From Drosophila pseudoobscura (Eukaryota; Arthropoda; Insecta; Diptera; Drosophilidae), in contig NC_046681.1 in NCBI RefSeq assembly GCF_009870125.1, forward strand, positions 21,341,001 through 21,405,000: a DNA stretch of 64,000 nt. The letters run 5' to 3'. Within the stretch, counting starts at the first letter, position 1, and each line of letters opens with the position of its first letter. Below the pieces are notes generated by a model that saw nothing but the letters and a program-made list of their open reading frames with translations, made no database searches and was not told the DNA's origin. This document shows positions 34,401 through 46,483 of the stretch, in pieces. A program made the position numbers and the translations under genes.

Positions 34401-37400
34401 AGCTCAGCTTTTGATTAACGTGTTTGTTTGTTTACTTCTCTGGCCAATCAACCAAGTGTTGTTTGTCTGGTGGTATATTTGTCATCCATGTCGATAAAGC
34501 TTTCTTAGCGCTCGTGTGGAAATTTGAACTGATTTCGTAGCTTTTTTGTGGCAAAGGGTCGATGATCCCCTTACATTTGTACTTACTTACACAGGCCCCA
34601 CCGCGATTAGCATCATCTTGGGACATTCTTCTTCGATAGACAAGGATTTGTACGTGTTTCTTTTGGACTTTAGATTGTTACACATAAGTGTTATTCGTAG
34701 TATAGAAAAGTTTGCCTTCACGAATCTTATCATATTTTTCTCAAGAGTTTTGGTTTTTCCTTTCCTTCTCTTCCTGAATATCTAAATTTTGTTGTATGGA
34801 TGTATCCTATATCTAAAATTACTAATATAATTACGAAGTATGTATAAATATATTTTATGTATGCGTCCCTACTATTTTTCACTGCTTAAAGTCTATGAAA
34901 TATAGAACAAAATTTGTGCTAGCCTTGGGTTTTTATTTTTACTTACAAAATTACTGAAAATAGTCATTTTATAGAGCTTTTTCTAAAACATAGCCAGGTG
35001 TTCTTATTTTTTTGTCACATGACTGTATGTGTAGATCAATGTATATGAAAAGATTTCCAGCAAAGCTAATGGCTTATCAGTTAGCACCGCTTTCGTCCAC
35101 TACCTATTGTATGTGCTCTTCTTTGGGCCACGGCTAAGGTAACTGCTTCGTGGTTTAGCCCAACTTCTGTTTGGCATAATAACAAAAAAAAACGAACAGG
35201 TAAGACAGAAAACCTGTCCGTCTGGGCCACACTACACTTGATTGGCTTTGGATTCCCCGAAAACGAGCATGAATCATCAGCAAGAGGAGCCAGAGGCTGT
35301 AGCGGAGGCACTTGCTCGGCCAACTCAATTGTATCACTCACTCACACACGATTTTCAATTAAAGCAGCAGCATCGGCATCGGCCTGCAAGTGTGCGTGAG
35401 AGCAAGTGAGAGTGTTGTTCGCCCATGCGGAAATCTGTACAGAGCTGAGAGCCGAGAGCAAGTGCAGCCGATCTGTTCCAAGCTCCGGGAGAGTTATGTA
35501 CATATGTAGGTATGTACGTGTGCATGTGTGTGTGGTGTGGTGTGGGAATGGTTGCCTTGCCATTCCAGTTTTCAGCCTCTGCATTGCATAATTTGGTAAA
35601 TGCAGTTGCAGAGTTGCGGACTTGATGCTCATTTCGAGTTCGAGTTTGACTTTAAGTTCGAATTCGAATTCGCTTTCGAGTTCCGCATGCAATGTTTAAG
35701 CTATTTCTTGCTGTACTCTTTCAGAGGGCATAATGGTTTCGATAGAATCTTGGCAAAGCAGAGAAGAGAGGAATATTGATACTAATTCTACTATTACCTC
35801 GTCGTAGTAAAATCCGTTTAGTTTAGGGAACTTTAACCAATATATGACTACTGAACTACCAGAGTATATACAGATTCGATCCCAGAAGCTAGTCTTTCGT
35901 TAAATGACCATATCAAGGTTGTCTGAGCCAAAGACTTTGGGACTTTGACTCTTTGTCATTTCACAACTTCAGGTAACTTCGAGAGAAAGAAAGAGATGGA
36001 CAGATGGCTAGAGCAGCAATAGCGACAGACTTAACATTTATTGTGTGTTTGTGTAAGTGTGTCTGTGGTTTGTCTTATAGAAAATCGACAGCAATAATAG
36101 CAACACACCGCAACCACAGAAAGAACAACAACAACCATAATAGCAATAGTCAGCACAAACAACTGTTAATTAATTGATGTGGCAGCGACTTGTGAAGCAC
36201 CGTGGAATCGGTGGGGCAGTGGCCAGAGGAGGAGGCGGAGGCACGACTCAGGAGCGTGGCTGGCACCGGGCTGGATCGGATTAGAACTTATTGCCATTTC
36301 TCACTGAAACTGGAACTGGAAATGAATCGTCGTCGATTGCAATTGCACAGTTTTATTTTGTTTTGTTTTCGCTCAGTGAACAGTGAACAGTGAACGCTCT
36401 GATAGATGGACAACCACCATTCCAGAGTGTTCCTTGTCAGAGATGGGCATTGAGTAATAATGTGTTTAACGTGGAGACTTCTTGCTTGTTATTAATATTA
36501 TTTTTGTTCATCTAAGGACAGTTCATTTGGAGGAGCTTTCACTGTATTTGTTTAGGGTTGAACAATGTCAAACCAATGATAAAAAGGTCAGCTTCCTCAA
36601 ATTGTTGTTCCCTGGAGTTGGCATTTTAATTGATTCTCTTAAAGTCTTTTCTAGTGCATTTTAAATCGCTTTTTCATTGGCTTATGTGTAGTAGTATTTC
36701 ATTATAATTGAACCGAAGAGATGAACTCACTTTAGTTTTCAGAAATTTGTACTTCTTTATAAGTTATTCGCATGTAAATCTCTCTCCAAAAATGAAATCA
36801 TATCAACTCCTAACTTACTAAAACTGTAACTGTCTGAAGACGTACATGGACTATTGGACTAGCTGAAAATATTTACTATAATAGCATAAATCATAGATTA
36901 TATATCCTAGATACATCCTATCCTAGTTCGGTTCGGTTCGGTTCGATACCCCATAACGAACGTGTCAAACATCGCCGAACAATTATTACAATACTACCCA
37001 ATTATCTTTGTTTAACTATTAAAGACATTTAGCAAAAGATAGCTTTACAATTTCCAATTGATATCTCTAACATTTATGTGGGCATATGTACATAAAAGTA
37101 CTGATTGTTCCTTTGACTCAAAATTGACAAGCACTTCCACTTACATTAAGATAGCCAATACCACTTAGAAATGCGGAATAAATCCAAAAAATACATAAAA
37201 AAACATTTAAAAATCTGGGACATACAACTATAACTATTCATTTTGTTAAAGATGTATTCCAAATACACATATATATCCGTTATGTTATTGGTATACCAGC
37301 ATATCCAAAAAACTACATGTAAATCCGTTAAATATATATATGTCATCTTTAACCTAAGTTAAATCGTTTAAACGTTACAAATGTTCGATGAATTTCTATT

Positions 37401-39366
37401 TTATTAGAATGTTGTCACCGATCAAGTACTCGTAATGTCTACATTGAAACATTGCCAATTAAAATTGTTTCGCCTAGTTGTTACTGCGAAATCCATTCCA
37501 TTTCCGTGAGTAATTTTTTGCATTTTCATCTTTTTTCTAAACATTTCTCCAATGTTAAGAACGTCAGCTCTGGGAATCTTAGGCGCGCGCTCCATCAATC
37601 AACTTGATTCTGCTTAACACGTCAGAAGTATCTTTCGCCTGGCATCGTCGTTCCCTTTAAATCAAGCAATGAATATTTAAACGCAGAACCAGATCTGGTC
37701 ATTAGGGAGAAAGGAGAGGTATGTATGATGTTTATGACGTTGCCTTTGTGGGCATTTGATTACTTTTTCCCCCAGACGTAAGCATCTAAGATCGGAACTG
37801 GAATCTCATCGGCGGAATGGGAATATGAGTAAGATCCCAGTGGAATTGAATTAATTGATCTGCTGGGAGAAACCGATTTCGTTTGTATTCTTTGGTTGGC
37901 CTTAAAGGCCTATTATTTATAAACAATTTTGGTATTTTGTAATCTCGCTGGTGCCGAAGATTATTTATAGACAGAATGCAGAACTCACCTAAATCAGAAT
38001 TTCCACCAAAGGCAATAATTCAATGTATTTTATTTGATATTCAATTATCAATTTTTAATTTTGTTGTTCGTTTCGGATCTCAGACACAGACAAACACTCT
38101 CACAGATAAACACTTGTTAATGATTTTTTTCCCAGCAGTATTATTTTCTTGAATTTATTTGTTTTATTTATTGTTTTATTGGGATCTTTTTCGGAATCGA
38201 ATTGTATTTAAATTTCAATTTACGTTACTTTCTCGTTCGCGTCCTTTTCGTAGCTTTCGTTGCGCCCTGTTGGCCGAGGAGAGGAAGAACCGTTTGCCAG
38301 CAGCGTCGAACCGTTAATGAAGCCAACACTGCCTTGGCCGCCACACGGCGGCCCCACCACCCAACCACAGGCACAATAGTTGTCCTAGGGCCGCCACTCA
38401 GTCAGACAGGGTGGCCAGAGGCGTGGAGACGAGGCAGTCTGAAAGAAAGCTTTCGCTGCCTGCGCACTCTCAAACGGTACGTTTCCGCTGCCGTGGTGAA
38501 TTCGCAGATTTTCCACCTCAGTTGAGTACCCGATTCGAACAGCCAGTTGGCGCCCAATCTAGCGGAAAAAGTTTCGTGTCTGGGCTATAGCCCGCAGCAA
38601 AATGGACCACAAAAGCATTAAAGGTACTTCAGACGCGTCGAAATTTAGATGCCCTTAAAGTTATGCCACCTCTCCATGGCTAAGTTATTTGAAACTTTAT
38701 AATATACGAGGAGTATATACTCGTATAGTAGTGTGTATCCTTTTCAAACCAGAAATAGGTTGTATAAATTATAACCATATCGGTATTACTCATTTATGTT
38801 TATTGAAAACAGTAGAACGAAGCTTTTATGCCCCCAAATCTGAGAGTATCACAAAAAACCAAGCGGATGCCGCAACCGATTCGAGCTACTTCGAGTATGT
38901 GTGAGAACTCAACCGGATGTGGGGTCTGATTGGGGGGCGTGTGGTGTGGGGTGTCTATGGGTGCCGTTGTCCGCAGGATGTGACTGTTGCTTTGAACTTA
39001 ATGTTCTTTCATTTTGCGGATCCAAATTTGTCATGTGTCAATTGAAGAGATTCCATACAAAATTGATTTTAATCAATGAACTCTAGAGAAAATTGTTCCT
39101 TACATATTTTTGTTTTAAATTTCTAAATACAATACTTTTACGTTTAAACCGTTCCCATTGATGAGACTGGAAAGTTATTTTACTACTTGATAGTCCAATC
39201 AATTTGCTTATCGTTTTAAAAAGAATTCTCTCCATTCATTGGAGTGCCAGGTTAAAAATGTGGTATAGAAAATAGAACACAGAAATAGTTGGATCATCGA
39301 ACTAAGATTAATAAATATTCTTTATATTTCCATATATTTAAATATTTATTGCCGAAAATCAACACA
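31472..39366. other. Intergenic DNA between Dif and the tRNA gene
   Basis: No coding gene supported. It holds short tandem repeats (CCGAA repeats near 33891-33912, GTATA repeats near 33451-33467, GGTTC repeats near 36930-36945), GC-rich patches at 31480-31700, 33700-33950 and 38240-38560, and a single GCCAGGTGTTC motif near 34993. The GC-rich patches may be regulatory. I see no motif that proves it. Confidence 0.55.
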
Positions 39367-39437
39367 GCATCGGTGGTTCAGTGGTAGAATGCTCGCCTGC
39401 CACGCGGGCGGCCCGGGTTCGATTCCCGGCCGATGCA
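39367..39437 (+). tRNA. tRNA-Gly (anticodon GCC)
   Basis: A 71-nt cloverleaf. The acceptor stem GCATCGG (39367-39373) pairs with CCGATGC (39430-39436), with discriminator A at 39437. The D arm contains GGTTCAGTGGTAGAAT, which also serves as box A. The anticodon loop is CTGCCAC with anticodon GCC at 39399-39401. The T arm GGTTCGATTCC serves as box B. There is no intron. A Pol III terminator of seven T follows at 39444-39450. It reads wobble-decoded glycine codons GGC and GGU. Confidence 0.98.
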
Positions 39438-39774
39438 GAAACATTTTTTTGTTTCTACAATAAATTTTGGTATAGTTTCTTGGTTACTTATAACAAGAAT
39501 AAAATTAAAGAAAAAAATCTACTTTTGTAAATAATCGTAGGCCGGACCCATTCTGGCCTCCAAAAAGTGAAGAAAGGCAGTGAGAAAATAACGGAAATTT
39601 AAGTAAAAGTCTTAGTCATATCTCCAATTTAATTTTATTAATAAAAAAATTCAGGATCAAAATTTGCAGAAAGCAGTCGACAGTTTTCGTTTTTGCTAAC
39701 GTTTCGACTGCGACTTAGGCTATTTTAAGAAGGGATTTTTTAAACACTGGCTAAAATTGTGTTTCAACATTGAT
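39438..39774. other. Spacer between tRNA-Gly and the fibrinogen-related gene
   Basis: AT-rich, includes the tRNA terminator and presumably the 3' UTR of the minus-strand gene. Nothing else seen. Confidence 0.7.
39444..39450 (+). terminator. Pol III T7 terminator of tRNA-Gly
   Basis: Seven T residues seven bases after the tRNA 3' end. Confidence 0.9.
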
Positions 39775-40840
39775 TTAACTACAATAGGATGTTGGCCTTA
39801 TCATCATTTGGGTACGTGTAAGCGAGTCATAGAGCTGCCAACTAACCCAAAGAATTCCGTCATGTTTACTTGGTGCACTTTTACCATCTGCATAATATTT
39901 TCCGTTGAGGGAACTGTTATAATGAGAGAATTAAAATGATATATTCGAAATAATTATAATAACACCATAAGTTTTGGAAAATTAAGGTTTACCTGTCTGC
40001 GCAATCGCGAAACCACCAACCACCTCCCAGATCATCAGCACAATATCGATTCTCATCAATGTCATTATCCCGATCCAAGGTGGAAAACTTCATATTCAAG
40101 TGATGTTCAGTTAGTGAATCTCCGGCTGTTCCCGAATATTTTCCCACTGATTTCAGTTTGTAGGCTTCCTTTTCGCTCCCTATTTTAAAATCCTTGTAAT
40201 GAGCAAAGCTGGTCGTTCCTTTAATATCTTGAAGTTGGATGAACAGCTCGTGGGGTTGGTTTTTGGTCATTAGATGGATTTTTTCGAGTCCCAGGAAAAA
40301 GTTATCCCGGAGGTTTCCGAAGCCTAGCTTGTAGTCGTTCCAGGTGCGATTAAAGTCAGTACTGCCGTCGATGCGCCTTTGAATGACCATCCAGCCAGAC
40401 GAAGACGGCACGCAGGGAACTTGGAACGGCTCCTTTATTGCCTCAATCTTTATCTGGAAAATGCCACTTGAGGGACCATTGGGACATGTTTCGTGAACAC
40501 TTTACGCCTTTTGATGAACTTTCACTGCAGAAATCTCCTTCACCTGCTCTTTGAGGCCCGTCATTTGCTCGACACTATTTAGTAACTGGCTCTGCAAATT
40601 GTTGACGGTGGCCTTCAATGATTGAATTTCGTCTTTCATTTCATTATTGGCATCACCTGTCATTTTCAACTAGATGAAATTATCGAGGAAGGGCTGGAGA
40701 ACTGAGAAACAATAGCCATTGCACTGCTCCGCGATGCTAGCATCCTGCGCCAAATGTTGTTCCTGGTATCCTCTGGCGAGTGAGGGTATCCCTTGGTGAA
40801 AAAGATACAAAATGATCAGCACAAAGCCCGAGTGCCTCAT
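39775..40840 (-). pseudogene. Fibrinogen-related (FReD) secreted protein gene with two in-frame stops
   Basis: A two-exon gene: 40840-39993 and 39913-39775 (stop TAA). The 79-nt intron joins AG|T, giving CADSSLNGKYYADG. From ATG 40840 it reads MRHSGFVLIILYLF (signal peptide). A predicted coiled coil follows (MKDEIQSLKATVNNLQSQLL), then a complete fibrinogen C-terminal domain. That domain shows SGWMVIQRRIDGSTDFNRTW, the Ca-binding-like DRDNDIDENRYC and GGGWWFRDC, and ends MMIRPTSYCS. The whole frame is continuous, but TAG at 40672-40670 (after FLDNFI) and TAA at 40504-40502 (after VHQKA) interrupt it. I see no intron that would remove either stop and keep the frame. The likeliest reading is a recent pseudogene or null allele. 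Stop read-through or a sequence error are alternatives. Intact FReD lectin-like proteins act in recognition and immunity. Confidence 0.75.
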
Positions 40841-41420
40841 GTTTTCAACTTGATTCGTGTACTGCCAAATCCCAACTAAACTGACTTTACATGGAAGTCC
40901 CATGCTAATGTTTCACTGCATATTCATTCGTTGATACAATGTATACCATAGCTACTGTGCATATGTTTATTTTTGTCACTATACACCCTATAGACCTATG
41001 AATAGTCATGATAGGAACTTATTGCACAATTTCTCTACAAACAGTGCTCTTCCTCTGGGATGAGGAACGCGTAACATGGGGTCTCGGGGAAAGATTCCTG
41101 AGAATTGCTTTTCCCGATCTTAACCAGCATTCCTAGCATTAAACCAGTATTCGTTCCTTTCACAGAGTTTTTCCTGTCAAATCCATTTCAGCCAAAAATA
41201 AATCCCAATGACGCATATCTCAGTAGGCCCTGCCTTTAGTTTATACAGTTCTAACTGAAATCTCAGTCGTATAAGTCTCATTCCTTCTAGTGCTGTTTTG
41301 TTGTGACGTTCTCTCTTGAAACAAAAAAAAAAACCCAAAAATATAAGAAAAATTGTTAGCATTTGTTGTGTTCCATTTCGAGTTCAAAAAGATTCTTAAA
41401 GAGTTTAGTCGCCAGTAACC
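40841..41420. other. Divergent intergenic region
   Basis: 580 bp between the fibrinogen-related gene (-) and the coiled-coil gene (+). No clear core promoter motif was identified by eye. Confidence 0.6.
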
Positions 41421-43282
41421 ATGAAGCCCAAAAGTCCACGTATTCGTCAAACCCTATCGAATGGCCCGGCCAACGGACCCAGGAACTTCACCTCGCCGAG
41501 GACCGCGTACACCAAGACCCTGATTCCGGGAACAGCGCAAAAGCGACGTAGCTTCACGCAGATTGGTCCGAAGAAGACGACCACTAATGGGTGAGTGCAG
41601 AGATCCACGACAAAAGATGGATGCCGAATGCCTGCCATCCTTAGCTCCTTCGACAAGAAGAAGAACATCGGGCAGAAGCGGCTGCTGGAGAAGGCTCCAG
41701 CTCCACCGGCTGGGCTGCTGACACCCTCGTCGTCGGACACATCGGTGACCACTATCGCTGTTCCCCGCTCGGAGGGTCAGCGCAACTGCAAGATAGTGCC
41801 AAAGATCGTGACGCTGCCCAAGGAGCCCTCAAGTCTGACGACGACTCCATATCTAACGCTGAAGCGCCAGCAGACGGCGGCCATGATCAACTACCAGGCC
41901 CGCAAGTCCGTCTCCCAAATGGACTTCAAGGAGGCCCGTCGCTCAGGCAACTATCAGCTGGTGGCCCATGTCCCCTGCAAGGATGAGCAGACAGTGGGGG
42001 CTGTAGCTGGACTGGAAGCGAATATGTCCAAGATGCTAATGCAGGATGCGTCCCAGATGTATGACGCCTCCATCAAGGGACGGATGAGCTTCATCGTCAG
42101 CCCCGATCAGGATGCACGCTTGGCCAGCCTGAAGATCTTCAATACGATTATGCTGCACGCCTGGCGCAAGCGGCGTGCGGAAGTCCGTCATATCACAGAG
42201 CAGTTGGAGGACCAAAAGAAGATGGTGAGTAGAGAAGTTCAGGGCATTGATTGGGAATTTGCTAGAATTTAAGTGATTTTTGACATAAATATAGTTTGAC
42301 GAAATGTCAAGGAGCTTTATGTTTTATGTCAATTCTTGGGGAAATAAATATTACCCTTGATTGGTTATAATGTATCCCTTGTATCCCTATTCCCCAGTTA
42401 CTGAAAACTCGCAATCAGTTGCACGTGTACACCTCTCTGTTCTCAGAGGAGCAGTGTCTCAATGTCACCCTCAACGAACAGCTGCGTCTATCGTATCGCG
42501 AAGCAGCCGTTATTAAGCTCTCCTACGAGGAGCTCAATCTGAAGCTGAAGAAGATCAATGACGAGAAGCAGAGGCTCGCCGATGAGATAAAACTGAGGGA
42601 TCTGGAGATTAAGAACCTCCACGAGATGCAACAGTCTTTGAACAGCGAGCTCTTTCGCGCCAACGCCGACCAGGAGGAACATCTGAAGCAGATTGCCCAA
42701 CTTCAGCGCGATTATCAGGAGAGCTTGGGCATTCAACAGGAGCAGTATATCAAGCTAGAACTATTCGAGAACGAGTTAGAAGCCTCGATGAAGATCATCA
42801 AGGAAATACGTAATGAAATGGAGATAACAGAGAAGATCAAACTCAGCTCTGAGGAGAAGTACAAGTAAGAGATCAAAGTAGTATTACCCTCCATAATACA
42901 TAAATGTCTCAACTGCTCCAACAGCAAACTCCTGGATCATACCAAGCAGGTGGAGCGCACTGCTCAGCAGATGGAAGAGCAGGTGGCCTTGCTACAGAGC
43001 TGCCTGGCCGCCACCATGGGGCAGCGTATCCGCCAGTGCCTCATCCAGAGAGAGTCCTACAAGCATGCCACCTACCGCATGCTACATTTTGTGGCCGACT
43101 ATATGCTCCCCGGCAACGGCATTCCGCCGCCGCCACCTTCCATTTCCCAGGCAATCAGAATGATCAAGGATCTCATTTTTGCTAAGCTTTATGGCGAGGG
43201 GAATGATACTGATAGTCAGGATGGTATGTCCCTAAAGATGCTGATTGAATCGAAAGAAATTCAGCAGGAGAGTTTCAATTAA
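41421..43282 (+). CDS. Coiled-coil protein of unknown function
   Basis: Four exons: 41421-41590, 41645-42224, 42398-42864 and 42925-43282 (stop TAA). All phases match, for 524 residues. I do not recognise the family. The first 60 residues are basic and S/T/P-rich (MKPKSPRIRQTLSNG), which suggests a disordered, possibly microtubule- or DNA-binding end. Exon 2 has LEANMSKMLMQDASQMYD and a conserved-looking FIVSPDQDARLASLKIFNTI followed by HAWRKRRAEVRHI. Residues of about 245-420 form a long coiled coil (EELNLKLKKINDEKQRLADE). The C-terminal part has QRIRQCLIQRESYKHATYRM and a PPPPPSISQAI turn, then a helix. There is no signal peptide or membrane segment, so it is probably cytoplasmic or centrosomal/spindle-like. 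That last point is only inference from composition. Confidence 0.9.
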
Positions 43283-43489
43283 TATTTATTTACTTAATAG
43301 TTATCAATTATGTATTTTGTTCCTGGTTTGTTGTTTGATTTATCTTCTTTGGTTGAAGTTGCCGTTTAAATTAATATATTATGTTGAACAATAATTGAAC
43401 TTTGCTAAATAAATAAGCAAATAGTCTATTCTGCAGGCATTTTAGGCCATATATTTATTGTAATTTGATAGAATCGGAATCGAAATGAA
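43283..43489. other. Converging 3' ends
   Basis: The coiled-coil gene ends at 43282 and the DUF1091-type gene ends at 43490 on the other strand. AATAAA occurs on the plus strand near 43407. Nothing else seen. Confidence 0.6.
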
Positions 43490-44241
43490 TTAATCTAGGG
43501 TAGCATGGACCCTGACATTGGCCCGATTACCCCCGTGGGTGATCCAATTGCTGGAGAAGACATAGTCCCCACTGGGAAAGGGCAAAAACGTTGAGAACTG
43601 TTGCAGTACGAAAGTGGTGGGTAGCTTCTCCACTATTAGATCATGCTGCAAGCACAAACAAAAACAAATTAGTAAGGGGCAAAATCCTATAGGATATACC
43701 ATAAGATACTTGCATTGTAGGGACACGTATGGTTGATGTTGGAGTACGTCTTGAACAAGCCAAATAGAAATGTATTCACCGGATTCCTTTCGTTGTCGAA
43801 TACCTTACAGCCGTCCATAGTCGTGTTATAGTTGATCGGTTGCAGGCCATTGGAGCGTTTATACAGTGCAAAGTTTACCTTAAATAAAAAGTTACGTTCA
43901 TGGTTCATGGAGGTAAACCCTCTGAAAATGTTTTGGGCTATGTATTTTCCATACCTTAAATTGGGTAATTGGTTTTTGGTGAAGAACAGCATTGATTGAA
44001 ATGTATTTATAGGTTCGATTCGCGGCTTTCAGATAGCACTCTTGGAAGTCTACGAATTTTCTATCCAGGGCGGTGCATTTTATATTTGTAAACTCCAGCC
44101 GGCTGTCGACCTTTATATTAATCCTCCTACATTAGTCTCTGGTCGTTCCATTCTTACAGAAAAATATATTCTTACCGCATCGATGTCGAACAATAATAAT
44201 AAAATAATGGAACACACAATCCGCATGTACACTGGATTCAT
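43490..44241 (-). CDS. DUF1091-family small secreted protein
   Basis: Four exons on the minus strand: 44241-44176, 44110-43955, 43878-43714 and 43645-43490 (stop TAA 43492-43490). They join in phase 0 throughout, giving 180 residues, the usual length for this insect family. Exon 1 is a signal peptide (MNPVYMRIVCSIILLLLFDI). The family marks are the KCTALDRKFVDFQECYLK start, FALYKRSNGLQP, the C in TTMDGCKVF, LFKTYSNINHTCPYN joined to HDLIVEKLP, and LPFPSGDYVFSSNW with a final basic strand. DUF1091 proteins resemble ML/MD-2-type folds and the function of most is unknown. The donor of intron 3 is GC (AAT|GCAAGT), not GT. The conserved PYN-HDL join requires it. Confidence 0.9.
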
Positions 44242-44867
44242 TGCAACTTCCGACTCCGATTCGGCCACTGATTCAATTGTATCACAGAGCAGCGCTTTAA
44301 ACAAAGTGGAAAGCCGCCAACGCTTTCCAACCCATTGGATCCAAATTAGCTTCCCAGATGTTTGCGATATCACTCATTATATGGGTTTTTAATAATTTAG
44401 CATATAGAAATAATCATCGAAATGAGTTTGGATACTACTAAGGTTCATTGCACATTTGAATAACAATTTTCCATTGGCTAATTTTTATTGGTTCTTCCTC
44501 TTTTATTTTTGTATTCCCTCCAGCTCTATTGAACGCGACTCGAACCACAAACTGAAAAAGAATGAAAAGAAATTTAAAAACAACTAGCGGCGTTCTGCTG
44601 ATTTCTGTTCGCCTGGTATACCAGATCTGAAAATCGAAAAATCTCGGTTTTGAGTGCCCCAAAATGGAAAGCAGTTGTTGTTGTAGTAACAAGATGTTCT
44701 TATAATTTGTTGTCTATGGCGTAAGTCCGATATTTGTTGTCCGATCGAAATAGCTTCCATGATATAAGGCATTCCGCATCAAGGAGCCAGGATCCTTTTT
44801 ACCTGATTTGATGGAGTCCTTATTAAGGGACGAGGAAATTTTCTCCGATCAAAAATATGTACTTTTC
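44242..44867. other. Spacer before the tandem array
   Basis: No gene supported. Minus-strand open frames at 44438-44772 carry no recognisable domain. Confidence 0.55.
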
Positions 44868-46213
44868 TTCGACTTCGAAAAGGAGGCCGATTTTTGGCAA
44901 ATTTAATGATGAAAAAAAACGTGAAAAAATGGATCTCCTCATTTCCGATGGCAGTCGATTGGCAGGACTCTCCCGGTCACAAAAAGACATGCCACGCCCC
45001 GATCGGCCGCTGGAAACCAGAGATATAGCCTACAGAAAAAAACCAGTATTTTAATAATATGCAAATCCAAATCTTCGGAGTGCTATATCTCAGACAAATA
45101 GGGCCAGATCGGTGCAGGACCATGTCTCCCAGGATCGCGAGGATCCATACTGTCGAACGGCATCAAAATCTCGACTTCGAAAATGAGGCCGATTTTTGGC
45201 AAATTTAATGATGTAACCATCATGATTTTTTGCGAAAATCGTGAAAAAATGGATGTCCTCATTTCCGATGGCAGTCGATTGGCAGGACTCTCCCGGTCAC
45301 AAAAAGACATGCCACGACCTGATCGGCCGCTGGGTAGCCGAGATATAGCCTTAAGAAAAAACCAGTATTTTAATAATATGCAAATCCAAATCTTCGGAAG
45401 GCTATATCTGAGAAAAATAGGGCCAGATCGGTGCAGGACCAAGTCTCCCAGGATTGCGAGGATCCATACTGTCGAACGGCATCAAAATCTCGACTTCGAA
45501 AATGAGGCCGATTTTTAGCAAATTTAATGATGTAACCATCATGATTTTTTGCGAAAATCGTGAAAAAATGGATGTCCTATTTTCCGATGGCAGTCGACTG
45601 GCAGGACTCTCCCGATCACGGACAGACATACCGCGCCCTGATCGGCTGCCGTTTAGCACAGATATAGCCTACAGAAGAAACCAGTATTGTAACGATGTGC
45701 AAATCCGAATCTTCGGAAGGCTATATCTGAGAAAAATAGGGCCAGATCGGTGCAGGACCATGTCTCCCAGGATTGCGAGGATCCATACTGTCGAACGGCA
45801 TCAAAATCTCGACTTCGAAAATGAGGCCGATTTTTAGCAAATTTAATGATGTAACCATCATGATTTTTTGCGAAAATCGTGAAAAAATGGATGTCCTATT
45901 TTCCGATGGCAGTCGACTGGCAGGACTCTCCCGGTCTCGAAAAGACATGCCACGCCCCGATCGGCCGCTGGAAACCAGAGATATAGCCTACAGAAAAAAC
46001 CAGTATTTTAATAATATGCAAATCCAAATCTTCGGAGGGCTATATCTCAGACAAATAGGGCCAGATCGGTGCAGGACCAACTCTTCCAGGATCGTGAGGG
46101 TCCACACTGTCCAACGGCCTCAAAATCTCGATTTCGAAAATGAGGCCGATGATTTTTTGCGAAAATAGTGAAGAGATGAATGTCCTTTCTTCCGATAGCA
46201 GTCTATTGAAAAA
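44868..46213. repeat. Tandem array, 319-bp period (four units plus a partial)
   Basis: Units begin at the shared TTCGACTTCGAAAA/CTCGACTTCGAAAA block: 44868-45169 (302 bp, short by 17), 45170-45488, 45489-45807, 45808-46126 (319 bp each), and a partial 46127-46213. Landmarks repeat in order: GAGGCCGATTTTT, GGCAGTCGA.TGGCAGGACTC, GATATAGCC, CAAATCTTCGGA.GGCTATAT, GGGCCAGATCGGTGCAGGACC, GGATCCATACTGTCGAACGG. The middles of units 1 and 4 share variants (CGCTGGAAACCAGAGATATA) that 2 and 3 lack. Because 319 is not a multiple of three, the open frames that recur in each unit on both strands shift from unit to unit and are not one repeat protein. The origin (satellite or internal repeats of a mobile element) is undetermined. 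Confidence 0.9.
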
Positions 46214-46483
46214 AACCTTTAGAAAGCTTTCCATACATTTTGTTAAAATAAGTTAAGACCATTTTGAAATGCTATTCATACTTCTAAAACGATTGATTTA
46301 TTCATATTTAAAAGAACACTAAACCTACAAAAAAACACACATTTTACAATTTTCATTTAAAATTAATTACTAAAAACACTAAAACAATCAATTTCATGAC
46401 GACCAGGTCGATAAGGGTTAATGCTTAATTATTTTCCTCCTCCTCTGCTTCCTCATTTATTTGTTTATTGGTTCTTTAAGGTA
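46214..46483 (-). other. dl: dl-A 3' UTR region
   Basis: It follows the dl-A stop. Minus-strand AATAAA signals lie very close at 46469-46464 and 46461-46456, with further TTTATT near 46290. Which one is used cannot be told. The tandem array begins just beyond. Confidence 0.5.

Noticed and set aside
38202..38560. GC-rich patch with a 107-codon frame and a TCAGTT motif followed by CGAACAG
   Set aside because: The initiator lacks a DPE at +28, the MTE-like match is off by one base, and no plus-strand gene starts nearby.
39757..39939. Plus-strand 60-codon frame
   Set aside because: Shadow of the last exon of the fibrinogen-related gene, which encodes the conserved domain end on the minus strand.
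40450..40505. A 52-nt GTAAAG...CAG intron that would remove the TAA in the fibrinogen-related gene
   Set aside because: Removing 52 nt shifts the frame away from the fibrinogen domain and creates another stop, so it does not rescue the gene.
44857..46234. Open frames of 75-131 codons on both strands in every unit of the tandem array
   Set aside because: They repeat only because the DNA repeats; the 319-bp period shifts the frame each time and there is no start, domain or conservation pattern to support a protein.
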